A DNA stretch of 64,000 nt from Adiantum capillus-veneris. Lineage: Eukaryota; Streptophyta; Polypodiopsida; Polypodiales; Pteridaceae. The position numbers and the translations under genes are program-made. The notes under the pieces are model-generated. The model saw nothing but the letters and a program-made list of their open reading frames with translations, was not told where the DNA came from and did not search any database. Below, one piece after another: positions 11,426-20,140 of this stretch (position 1 is its first letter; each line of letters starts with the position of its first letter). The stretch covers positions 40,787,037-40,851,036 of the forward strand of contig CM043966.1 of NCBI GenBank assembly GCA_014529385.2, written 5' to 3'.

Positions 11426-12985
11426 TTGCCTGATCCAAAAATAGGTGAAAATTTTTCAACGAGCTCCTGGGCAACAAGGAATGGATTAGTATGTTTTACA
11501 AAACTTGAAGATTTAAAGAGATGTGAGAGGCAATATGTGCATAATGTACAAATAGGCATGAAAAAGAGTGGGTTGCTAGAGCCTACTGAAAATGTTTTGG
11601 GTTTGTGTGAACAAGTTTCTTTTGTAGATACTATGGGTGAGCTTGATGCTATAATGGGGTCTAGTTTGCATCTTGAAAATGAAGTTGTGGAAGTTTGCTC
11701 TATGGAAATGTATCAAGTAATAGAAGCCTATAAAGAAAATCAAACTGTTGGCCCAGAAGTCCATGTTGAAACTAAATACAAGAGTGTAGCAAAGAAGGTG
11801 AAATCAGTAGCTTCACCCTTACCACCCAACAATAGGGAAAAGATTGAGCAGGCTTTTTTACAACCAAGTTTGATGAATCCTAAAAATATTGGGCATACCT
11901 TCACAAAGGAGTCTTTCCAAGAGTTGCAAATTGGTTGCAAGGAGTTTCTGACACAGGAGGAGACAAAGTGCTTCAAAGAAATGCTTTCAAAGCATGGTAA
12001 GGCTTTTGCATTTGAGCCACATGAGAGAGGATGTGTTGATCCTTCTATTGTAGCTCCTATGGTAATTTTCACAATACCTCATGTGCCTTGGAATATGCGG
12101 CCTATTTCGGTTCCAAAGGCTCATTTGCCAAAGTTAGTAGAGCTACTGAATGAGAAAATCAAAATGGGAATCTTGGAGCCTTCTTGTGCTCCGTACTCAA
12201 ACAGGTGGTTCACAATTCCAAAGAAGAATGGTTCTCTACACTTCATCCAAGATATGCAACCAGTGAACAAGGTCACAATTAGAAATGTAGGTACAGTTCC
12301 AATTGTGTATGAGTTTGCAAAGGCGTTTGCAGGGAGGGCAATCTACTCAATGGGGGATATCTACTCAGGGTATGATCAATTTTAGCTTGCAATCAAAAGC
12401 AGAGACTTGACAACCATGATGACACCTTTGGGTTTGGTAAGGATGTGTACCTTGCCACAGGGAGCAACCAACTCGGTTGCACATATGATGAATGGGATGA
12501 ATAAGGTCTTACGTGACTTTATTCCTCAAATCAAAATTCCTTTCATTGATGATTTGCCTATCAAAGGATGTGAAGAAAGTGACAAAGATGAAGCTTTGGA
12601 TCTCAAGGGATGTCGCAGGTTTGTGGTAAATCACATAAATGATTGTGATAAAATTTCGTCTAGGTTGGAAGAAGTGAATCTTACATTGTCAGGGAAAAAT
12701 TCTATGTTTGGTGTCAATGAAGTGCTCATTGTGGGGCACATGTGCGGGCCATATGGTAGGAAACCTTGTCCAGCAAAGGTAGATTCCATCCAAAGAATGA
12801 AAGAAACATGCACTAGCATCAGTGAGGTTAGAAGTTTTCTGGGAGCATGTGTCTTCTATGTTATTTGGATTCCACATTATGCACATGTAGCTGATCCTCT
12901 TTATCAATTACTTAGAAAGAATCAAAAGTTTAAATGGACAGAAGCACATGTAAAATCCATGAAAAAGCTAAAGGAGTTGCTCTAG
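11426..12985 (+). pseudogene. GYP2 reverse transcriptase (divergent)
   Basis: Frame 11426-12385, a TAG (about 12383, probably from CAG), then 12407-12985. After a long linker come RT fingers (IPHVPWNMRPISVPKAHLPK, KIKMGILEPS, RWFTIPKKNGSLHFIQDMQP) and the palm (YSMGDIYSGYDQF). The next conserved part is unusual: MTPLGLVRMCTLPQGATNS where common plant gypsy RTs have an MPFGLTNAP-type motif. The catalytic loop is PFIDDLPIKG (about 12538-12567), with both Asp present. The thumb/connection includes EVRSFLGACVFYVIWIPHYA. RT identity is secure; the lineage is not one of the common plant gypsy clades I recognise. Confidence 0.82.
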
Positions 12986-12997
12986 TCAGCACCAACT

Positions 12998-13219
12998 TTG
13001 AGAAAGGTAGACTATGAGTGTCAAAGACCAGTAATTGTGACAGTAGACACCAGTCCTACAGGGATTGGGTGGGCAATAGGGCAAGATGATGAAGAAGGAC
13101 GCAGGTATGTGGTAAGATTTGGAGCAAAGGTACTAAGTGCTCGTCAAAGAAACTATCCACAAATAAAGAGAGAGCTATGGGGTATGGTTACAACCTTGAA
13201 AAATGGGAAAGAGTTGTAA
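12998..13219 (+). pseudogene. GYP2 RNase H, truncated
   Basis: Follows the RT after a TAG at about 12983. It contains TVDTSPTGIGWAIGQDDEEG, with the first catalytic Asp, and YPQIKRELWGMVTTLKN, with the Glu helix. The frame ends at TAA 13217 and no further RNase H or integrase is found, so GYP2 is broken here. Frame continuity and spacing show it belongs to the RT upstream. Confidence 0.8.
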
Positions 13220-13825
13220 CGGAATTGATATTTTGATGATATATTTGTGAAATATTTGATATTCTGATGTAGCATTGCAATGTTGATTTGAATTGTGGAA
13301 TATGATCACTTGTTGGGTGTTGTGTGAGCAGATCAGTGATTTGCACATGCTGGACAATAAAGCGATAGCAGTTATCCGGAATAAAACTACCACCATTGGA
13401 TTTTCTATGGCAAGCCTTAGTATTTATGGTTTAGTTATAAGTTGAGATGTAGACATCTATGAATTGTTACATTGAGCTCTTTATGAGCCAGGACTATTTT
13501 ATGCCCAAGTGTGAATTGGATGTAACTCATTTTTTAGCATGAAATTTTCTATAAATTAAATACGTGCAAGAGGGACATGCTCACTTTTGCACGGGGGGAG
13601 ATTGCACCCAGAGCCTGTGTCATTTTTCTCCTTCCTCTCTTCTCTCTTGTCGTGCCAGCGTAGCACTCCACTCTAGGAGGTGCGCCTACACGCACTCACG
13701 AGCTCTCTCATTTATCCATCTCCCGCTATATCTATCTCATGCCAGATTCGCTATGGATTCTTTGCGTACACGATTGTGCACGTACGTGGATTTGCTAGAT
13801 TTATCGTCGATTATGTGCTAGCTGT
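13220..13825 (+). other. LTR-like sequence upstream of GYP3 gag
   Basis: AT-rich and non-coding. TATAAATTAAAT at about 13551-13562, followed by a C/T-rich stretch with CTCTC, looks like an LTR promoter and U5/leader. No TG...CA ends, primer site or second LTR copy could be placed, and the GYP3 gag begins without its usual N-terminus, so a junction between broken elements probably lies near 13830. Confidence 0.35.
13551..13562 (+). promoter_or_regulatory. TATA-box-like element, possible GYP3 LTR promoter
   Basis: TATAAATTAAAT about 275 bp before the gag frame. Sequence pattern only. Confidence 0.3.
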
Positions 13826-16648
13826 ATGTTTTGCAAAATTGGTAAAATAGTGCTATCTTGGTTAACTCAATTCAACGATTATTTTGCTGGCGAATCTTTC
13901 ACTAAAAAAGATAAAATTAAATGTGCTACTAATCACCTTTCTGGTCAAGCTTCACTTTGGTGGAGCGTGCTTCGCAAAACGGCAGAACGACCATCAACTT
14001 GGGACAGTTTTCAACAGCGGGTCAAAGACTCTTTCCTACCCCCTCAGTTTGGTCTTGACGCTCGTCGTGCTTGGGCCAAATTCTCTTGGATGCAAGAAGA
14101 CACCATTTCTCATTACAGTGACCGCTTTTGGGAACGTCTTCTACTCCTCCGTATGGTAGAAGAAGTGCCTGCAGAGTCTCTCCAACGCAAATATGAAGAC
14201 GGTCTTCCCAATGGTATACAATCAAAACTCAATTCCCTTAAACCAGTGTCTCTTTATGAAGCTATATCCTTGGCCTACAATGCTGAGAAAGAAATCAACT
14301 CTATCGTCCATGAAGTGCGCAACACGCGTAACCCCAATCGTCCTAATTTTCAACCTCCCAATCAATGGGGTAACAACAATCCCAACTGCAATCGCAATGG
14401 TAATAATTTCAACAGGTATACTTCAAACCCTCGCACAAATAATTACACACAAAACCGTCCACCCCCCTTTCCCTGTAGTCACCAAAACACTCATCGCCCA
14501 CAACACAACTCCGCCACTCCACCCACACACACTGCACCTCAAATTTCAAACACACATCCCAATCCTCGTTCACGTCATAATGGTGTTCGGTGCTTCAAAT
14601 GCCGCCAATATGGCCATGTTGAAGCCAACTGCACCAACAATCGTCCACCCGGACCTCGCCAACCCACAGCTCGCATACACAACATCGAAGATGAATCAGA
14701 ACCCCGAGACGATGACATGGCTGATTGGACAGCGGGAACACCACCTCACCTACCAGGTAAGCCAATTTCAATTCATGCCTTGCTCCGTCAAACAGGAAAA
14801 ATTCAAGATTCAAGCGTGTCTATTTTACACGATGATGGTAGTTCACACGATTTTATTTCTGAAAAATTGGTACGAAAATTGAATTTAACCACCACACCGT
14901 CTACATACAAAGTTAAATGTGCTTTTCAAGGAACTAGGTATAATGGCACATGTGAAATTAAATCTCTCACAATTACCATTGGTGATTACACAGAAGAGCG
15001 TGATTTTTTAATTGCACCATTGCAATCCACTGATATCATATTGGGCATGCCTTTTCGACACCAACATAACCCACATATTGACTATCGCACACACACCATG
15101 AATTTCACCTTTAATGGCAAATCTATTTCACTTTCTGCTGATGCATCACTTGCTATGTTTCCCTTGTTATCACACACACAAGCAAAACGTGCACTACGAA
15201 AGGATGACAAAGCATACATGATATTTGTTACTGAAGTGGAGCACACACAATCCTCTCTCTCTCACACACATAATGATTTCCTCTCACAGTATAATGATTG
15301 CTTTGTGGATGATTACCCCCCTCACCTCCCACCCTCTCGTGGTGAATTAGATCATAAAATTGAAATTTTTCCAGGCTCACAACCTCCACACAGAGCACCA
15401 TATAGACACAGTCCCTTGCACCAACAAGAAATCCAAAAACAGATCACCGAACTCCTAGATAAGGGCCTCATCCATCCTAGTGCATCCGCTTTTGGTGCAC
15501 CAGTTCTCCTAGTCCAAAAGAAAAACAAAACTTTTCGCATGTGCATAGACTACCGTGCATTAAACAAGGTTACTGTCAAAAACCGCTATCCCATCCCACG
15601 TATAGACGATCTCCTAGATCGCTTACGAGGAGCCAAATTGTTTAGCAAAATTGACTTGAAATCAGGATACCATCAGATCCGTATGCACCCTAATGATATT
15701 TTTAAAACTGCCTTTCCTACCCAGTCTGGTCATTATGAGTTTATTGTTTTACCGTTTGGTCTCACAAATGCACCTGCCACATTTGCTAGGATGATGAACA
15801 AAATATTTCTTGATTATCAAGACTTTGTTATTGTGTTCTTTGATGCCATTTTGATTTTTAGTCGTGATGAGCATGAACACAAAAATCACTTGCATATTGT
15901 TTTTGAGTTATTGCGTGACCACCAGTTGTTTGCAAATCCCGACAAAAGTATATTCTTTCAAACACACATTGACTATTTAGGCCACATAGTCTCAAAAAAA
16001 GGAATATCTGTTGACCCTCAAAAGATTGACACTATTAAAAAATGGCCTACCCCCAAATCCGTGCATGACATAAAATCCTTTTTAGGTTTAGCAAGCTTTT
16101 ATCGAAAATTTGTCAAAAACTTCTCACACATTGCGTCACCGATGACCACTTTACTTCGTCAAAAAGTACCATTCAATTGGGGTCCCACACAACAAAAATC
16201 ATTTGACACTCTCAAATATCTCCTTACACATGCCCCCATCCTACAGTTACCCGGCTTCACACAACCCTTCTTTGTAGTCATTACAGATGCCAGTGGCTCA
16301 GGCATAGGCGCAGTCTTAATGCAAAATGATCACCCACTTGCCTACGAAAGTCGAAAACTCAAACCATCAGAAACCAAATATAGCACATACGATAAAGAAT
16401 TGCTAGCAGTAGTCCACGCTCTAGACATGTGGAAACACTATCTTATGGGCTCCGAAGTTCTAATCAAAACTGACCAACAAGCCATTAAACATCTTCTGAC
16501 TCAATCCACCATTTCTGACCATCATATCCAATGGGCCGGTTTCATCCAAAATTTCCATCCTATGATACAATACCAACCAAGCAAAGCGAATGTAGTAGCA
16601 AACGCATTAAGTAAATGTACTCTCTGTTACTCGCTCATGTGTCTTTGA
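13826..16648 (+). CDS. GYP3 Gag-protease-RT-RNase H polyprotein (940 aa)
   Basis: The longest open frame in the window, a Ty3/gypsy Gag-Pol without a stop. Gag core at residues 10-160 (SWLTQFNDYF near the start; the usual N-terminus is missing), an Asn/Pro-rich linker, zinc knuckle CFKCRQYGHVEANC at 256-269, protease LHDDGSSHDFI at 334-344 (the second residue of the triad is Asp), LGMPF flap end, RT fingers RMCIDYRALNKVT at about 572, palm PFGLTNAPATF, catalytic loop VFFDAILIFS near 671-680 and RNase H TDASGSGIGAVLMQ near 820 with YDKELLAVVHALDMWKHYL. The second RT active-site Asp is Ala (residue 674), which should abolish polymerase activity. The ATG at 13826 is simply the first in frame; the true start is probably lost upstream. 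Confidence 0.88.
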   Translation: MFCKIGKIVLSWLTQFNDYFAGESFTKKDKIKCATNHLSGQASLWWSVLRKTAERPSTWDSFQQRVKDSFLPPQFGLDARRAWAKFSWMQEDTISHYSDRFWERLLLLRMVEEVPAESLQRKYEDGLPNGIQSKLNSLKPVSLYEAISLAYNAEKEINSIVHEVRNTRNPNRPNFQPPNQWGNNNPNCNRNGNNFNRYTSNPRTNNYTQNRPPPFPCSHQNTHRPQHNSATPPTHTAPQISNTHPNPRSRHNGVRCFKCRQYGHVEANCTNNRPPGPRQPTARIHNIEDESEPRDDDMADWTAGTPPHLPGKPISIHALLRQTGKIQDSSVSILHDDGSSHDFISEKLVRKLNLTTTPSTYKVKCAFQGTRYNGTCEIKSLTITIGDYTEERDFLIAPLQSTDIILGMPFRHQHNPHIDYRTHTMNFTFNGKSISLSADASLAMFPLLSHTQAKRALRKDDKAYMIFVTEVEHTQSSLSHTHNDFLSQYNDCFVDDYPPHLPPSRGELDHKIEIFPGSQPPHRAPYRHSPLHQQEIQKQITELLDKGLIHPSASAFGAPVLLVQKKNKTFRMCIDYRALNKVTVKNRYPIPRIDDLLDRLRGAKLFSKIDLKSGYHQIRMHPNDIFKTAFPTQSGHYEFIVLPFGLTNAPATFARMMNKIFLDYQDFVIVFFDAILIFSRDEHEHKNHLHIVFELLRDHQLFANPDKSIFFQTHIDYLGHIVSKKGISVDPQKIDTIKKWPTPKSVHDIKSFLGLASFYRKFVKNFSHIASPMTTLLRQKVPFNWGPTQQKSFDTLKYLLTHAPILQLPGFTQPFFVVITDASGSGIGAVLMQNDHPLAYESRKLKPSETKYSTYDKELLAVVHALDMWKHYLMGSEVLIKTDQQAIKHLLTQSTISDHHIQWAGFIQNFHPMIQYQPSKANVVANALSKCTLCYSLMCL

Positions 16649-17072
16649 TAAAATCAAGCATGTTTATTTGAATCACATTTCTGTGAGTGATGTGCAATCT
16701 TTTCATTCTATGCCTAACACATATGCTCACGATCCACATTTTGCACGTGCTTGGTTTGAAATAACTCACAACAATGGTCTTCCCTATGAACATTACACAG
16801 TGGCAAATGGTTATCTCTATTTTCAGCAAAAGCTATGCATCACAACACCCTTCAAGGAACTAGCAATGACTGAAATGCATGCACCACTATATATGGGTCA
16901 CCAAGGAATTCAATCCACACTCACTGCATGTCAAGATCTTTTTTTTTGGCCTGGAATGAAGCACGATATCACAAAATTTGTTTCAGAATGTTTGATATGT
17001 CAAAGAGTTAAACGTCATCATGGTAAGTCTTATGGTCTATTAATGCCTCTCCCCATCCCTGCTGGCCCTTGA
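16649..17072 (+). pseudogene. GYP3 integrase N-terminus, truncated
   Basis: After the RNase H frame ends at 16648, a frame shifted relative to it (16668-17072) reads a spacer and then the integrase H2C2 zinc finger: HAPLYMGHQGIQST ... CLICQRVKRHHGKSYGLL. It stops at PLPIPAGP, just before the catalytic DDE core would start. The core, chromodomain (if any) and 3' LTR are absent. The +1 shift and abrupt loss show GYP3 is a truncated copy. Confidence 0.82.
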
Positions 17073-17395
17073 GGAATTGAGAGGAAATTGGGGTCCAATA
17101 AGAATTAAGAAGAGAATTGGGATCCAATAGTAATTGAAAAAAAATTGGGGTTTAAGCTTTAATGGTAACCTTGGAGTTAGGGTTAAGTATTAATGGTAGT
17201 TATGCATTAATAAGTTAAAATTCAAAGGTAGATTTGCATCCTTAAGCTAAGATTTAATGGTAGCTTTGCACTTAGATGTAAGCTTTGGTGACTACCTTGT
17301 ATTTTAGGTTTAAGTTTCAATGCTAACCTTGAAATTAGGGTTAAGTATTAATGGTAGTTATACATCATTAAGTTAGGCTTCAAAGGTAGTTAGCT
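17073..17395. repeat. Two-copy tandem repeat, unit about 158 bp
   Basis: The stretch starting AACCTTGGAGTTAGGGTTAAG at 17167 recurs in near-identical form at 17325, both followed by TATTAATGGTAGTTAT and ending in TTCAAAGGTAG. Shorter echoes (GGGTCCAATAAGAATTAAG / GGGATCCAATAGTAATT) lie at 17092-17140. No coding potential. It sits exactly between the broken end of GYP3 and the broken end of GYP4. Confidence 0.75.
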
Positions 17396-18606
17396 AATAG
17401 GTAATGTCTATAATTTTTTACAGCATAGATCATTCCTAGTCCTTCCCGTTTGGTGGTGGTATAGTTCTTTTCTGCCATATTTAATTGTCGGCTAGCATAA
17501 GAAATAGGAAAATCAATTTTTCAGTCTCCTAGTTGAGCTAGTATACACCTGATGAAAAAATTGGAAGCATCTACATATATGTGGAATATCTTATTCCAAT
17601 CTGGTGCTTTCAATATTGGAGCAGAAGTGAGAGCTTGCTTAAGCTTCATGAAGGATTCTTCACATTCATCAGTCCATTCAAAGTGTGTAATCAAGCTATA
17701 CATGGGTTTTGCAATCATAGTGTACATGTAAATGTACCGTCTATAATATCCACAATGTCCCATGAAGTCTTGAAACCCCTTAACTATTATTGGTCTAGGC
17801 AAATCAGAAATAACATGAATTTTATCCATGTTAGTAGCTATGCCATTTTTAGACACTATATGGCGAGGAGTTTTTCCTTGTATTCCCATGAATGTGCACT
17901 TCTCAGGATTTAAGCAAATCCTATAAAGTCTACATTTTTCGAATACCTTTTTGAGGTGTTCAAAATGATCAGCCCGAATTGATGAATGTACATAGATTAT
18001 CCATATATACTTCCAAGAAATTTCAAAGATTTTCTTTAAAATCATAGCTCATAAATCTTTGAAAGGTGGCAGGAGCATTAGTTAACCCAAAAGGCATAAC
18101 CCGATAGGCAAAAATACCCCATTCCGTTGCAAAGGTAGTTTTATGATGGTCCTTGGGATCAACCAAAAGTTGATTGTATCCCAAATCTCCATCTAAAAAG
18201 CTGTAATCTTCTTTTCCTGCAACTCATTCTAAAACATGCTCAATGATTGGAAGAGGAAAGTTGTCTCTAATGGTAGCTGCATTCACTTTCTTGAGGTTGA
18301 CACACACTTGTAATTTTCCATTTTTCTTGGGTACTACCACAATTGAAGACACCCAGTCTGTGTGTTCAATTTCATAGCTTCTCAATCTCTTTTTTGATCT
18401 TCTTGGCAAATGTTTCATTATATGTGTATGGCCTTTGTCTACTTGGTTTTGCATCATATCTCATGGATATGGTATGTTGATAGATTTCTGGATCAACATC
18501 CTTGAGATCCTTTTAAGACCAAGCAAAGATATCTCCGTATTCCTTTAATAAGCTTAATGAAATATTTTCTTCTTCTTCCGTAAGGTCATTTGCAATGTAG
18601 GCTGGT
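17393..18606 (-). pseudogene. GYP4 reverse transcriptase and partial RNase H
   Basis: Minus-strand pol in pieces. RT linker and fingers read through about 18600-18225 (EYGDIFAWS, then DWVSSIVVVPKKNGKLQVCV and INFPLPIIEH-like sequence). The palm lies near 18220-18050 with MPFGLTNAPATFQRF. The catalytic loop reads YMDN instead of YMDD (about 18000), a likely G-to-A loss of an active-site Asp. A long open piece, 18045-17521, covers the RT thumb (GFQDFMGHCGYYRRYI) and the start of RNase H (IYVDASNFFIRCILAQLGD). After a TGA the RNase H goes on (ISYASRQLNMAEKNYTTTKRE, then RHYLLAN) to about 17393, where similarity ends abruptly. Confidence 0.85.
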
Positions 18607-18867
18607 CTAGGCTCTTCTCCCGGTTCCGCCAAATCTATCTTTTTTTGCGTTTTCAAGCCCCTCATAGGACTTGCCTTGTTTTCGTAGTTCTCTGACAGGT
18701 TGTTTGACTATGATTTTTTTATCTTGGAGAGTATATTTCTTGTAATGGAATATAACACTCATTACATCTTTACCATCCTCTTGAATGATTTCCATTTCAG
18801 TTGTATATATCTCTTTTAGAGCTTTTTTCAACTCTTGATATTTCTTTTTTCGTTCAACTCGTGTCAT
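18607..18867 (-). pseudogene. GYP4 protease-RT linker segment
   Basis: Open piece of 86 codons, highly charged (KKKYQELKKALKEIYTTEME ...), lying between the protease-containing frame above and the RT below, all on the minus strand. No known domain. Its C-terminal end runs by a frame change into EEPRPAYIANDLTEEEENISL, the start of the RT linker. Confidence 0.6.
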
Positions 18868-20140
18868 GATTGAATCCTTGTCCTCGTTTTTAGGTTTTTT
18901 GCTTGAGTTTTCTGTTTTGTTTTTCTCAGTGTTTTTGACATTTTTGGATTTTTGTTTGAAGGATATCTACTAGTGATTTTGTACTTGACAAAATCATGTG
19001 CCTCTATCTGCATCAGGAACTGTGTTCTACTGGAGACTGATGGCATAGGTCTAGCTTTCACATTTCTAGTGTCTCTTTTTCGTCTATACCATTTCCGTCT
19101 TCTTGGTTTCTTGTTAGGAAAGTCAAAAAAAAATTCCTCCCCTCCTTTCATGAGTAGCTTAGCTCTCACATGTTCTTTTTCTGACCGTAAATCATCTGAG
19201 GTAGTTGAGTGTTCTTCTAACTCATCTGTTGCATCATAGTAAAGGTGTGAAAAGATTTGTTGAGCTTTCATCAAGTCCTTGGATTCATGAATTTCATCTT
19301 CAATGTGGAGGGTTAAGATCATTTGGATGAGAATTATGTCATAGCCGTCCTCATTGTAAAATTGAGTAGGCATAGATGCATTTACACATACATCCATTGT
19401 CGCTAAAATTTGAGTCCACTTAAATGGCTCAAACAACTGCTCTGGAAAGGGTTCAGGTACATAATCTTCGTTTGTGCAATGCCTTTCTAAGATACATTCT
19501 TCTCGTTTTAAGCTCTCGTTTTCTGAAGCTCTGCACATCCAAATAGGAGTGTCTTTGTTCAACCAAGAGGGAAGCTTAGTTTCAGCCGAAAAGACTGAAT
19601 GAAATTCTTGTATAGGCATTCTCATGACATCTCTATAAGTGTGATCTTTTAGATTAACCCTTGTTATCGATCCCACTTGCTTCAAGTACAGATAATTGTT
19701 TCCCCAATCTTGGATGAGTTGTACTTGTTGCATGAAAGGTCTTCCCAATATGATTTTGTAATTGAGTTTCTTTCCAAAGTCTACTATGGAAAAAGTGTGT
19801 TGATATTCAATCCCAAAGGAATTAAATATCACTTTTCAAGAAATCCTAAGGGTCTTTTGATGTGTCCATCAACCAATCACAGTTGTCCCACTATCCAGTA
19901 TTGCCATGGTTTCTATGTCATTATATTTCACTGGAAGGGTTGTGTTTTCTTCTTCCCCTTCATAGTATTCTTCAACTTTGGTCATTGGAACATATCTAAT
20001 CTCCTTTTTATCCATTTATGTTTCAATTTTCCCAAATTTCTTACGATTAGCCCCGTTATTCCCACTTTCTCTAGAGTTTTCTATAGATCATTCCATAAAT
20101 ATGGCCTGATTTTTAACAGTTCCTCTAAAGTAAGAGTGCA
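18864..20140 (-). pseudogene. GYP4 protease and downstream linker
   Basis: The protease catalytic triad is visible as AILDSGTTVIG near 19910-19878, an intact Asp-Ser-Gly-Thr. A stop follows, then the open frame 19832-18864 (322 codons) starts with FNSFGIEYQHTFSIVDFG and reaches the flap end IILGRPFMQQ near 19760-19730. The rest is a basic linker ending in a Lys-rich tail. The long linker before RT and the RT motifs suggest a non-chromodomain gypsy; clade not resolved. Confidence 0.75.

Noticed and set aside
3106-13219. Alternative genetic code (TAA/TAG read as Gln)
   Set aside because: Many in-frame stops in GYP1 and GYP2 fall at likely Gln positions, but in COP2 and GYP5 several stops fall where Arg, Trp, Glu or other residues are expected, and TGA occurs too. 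Deamination of C in decaying elements explains the pattern better.
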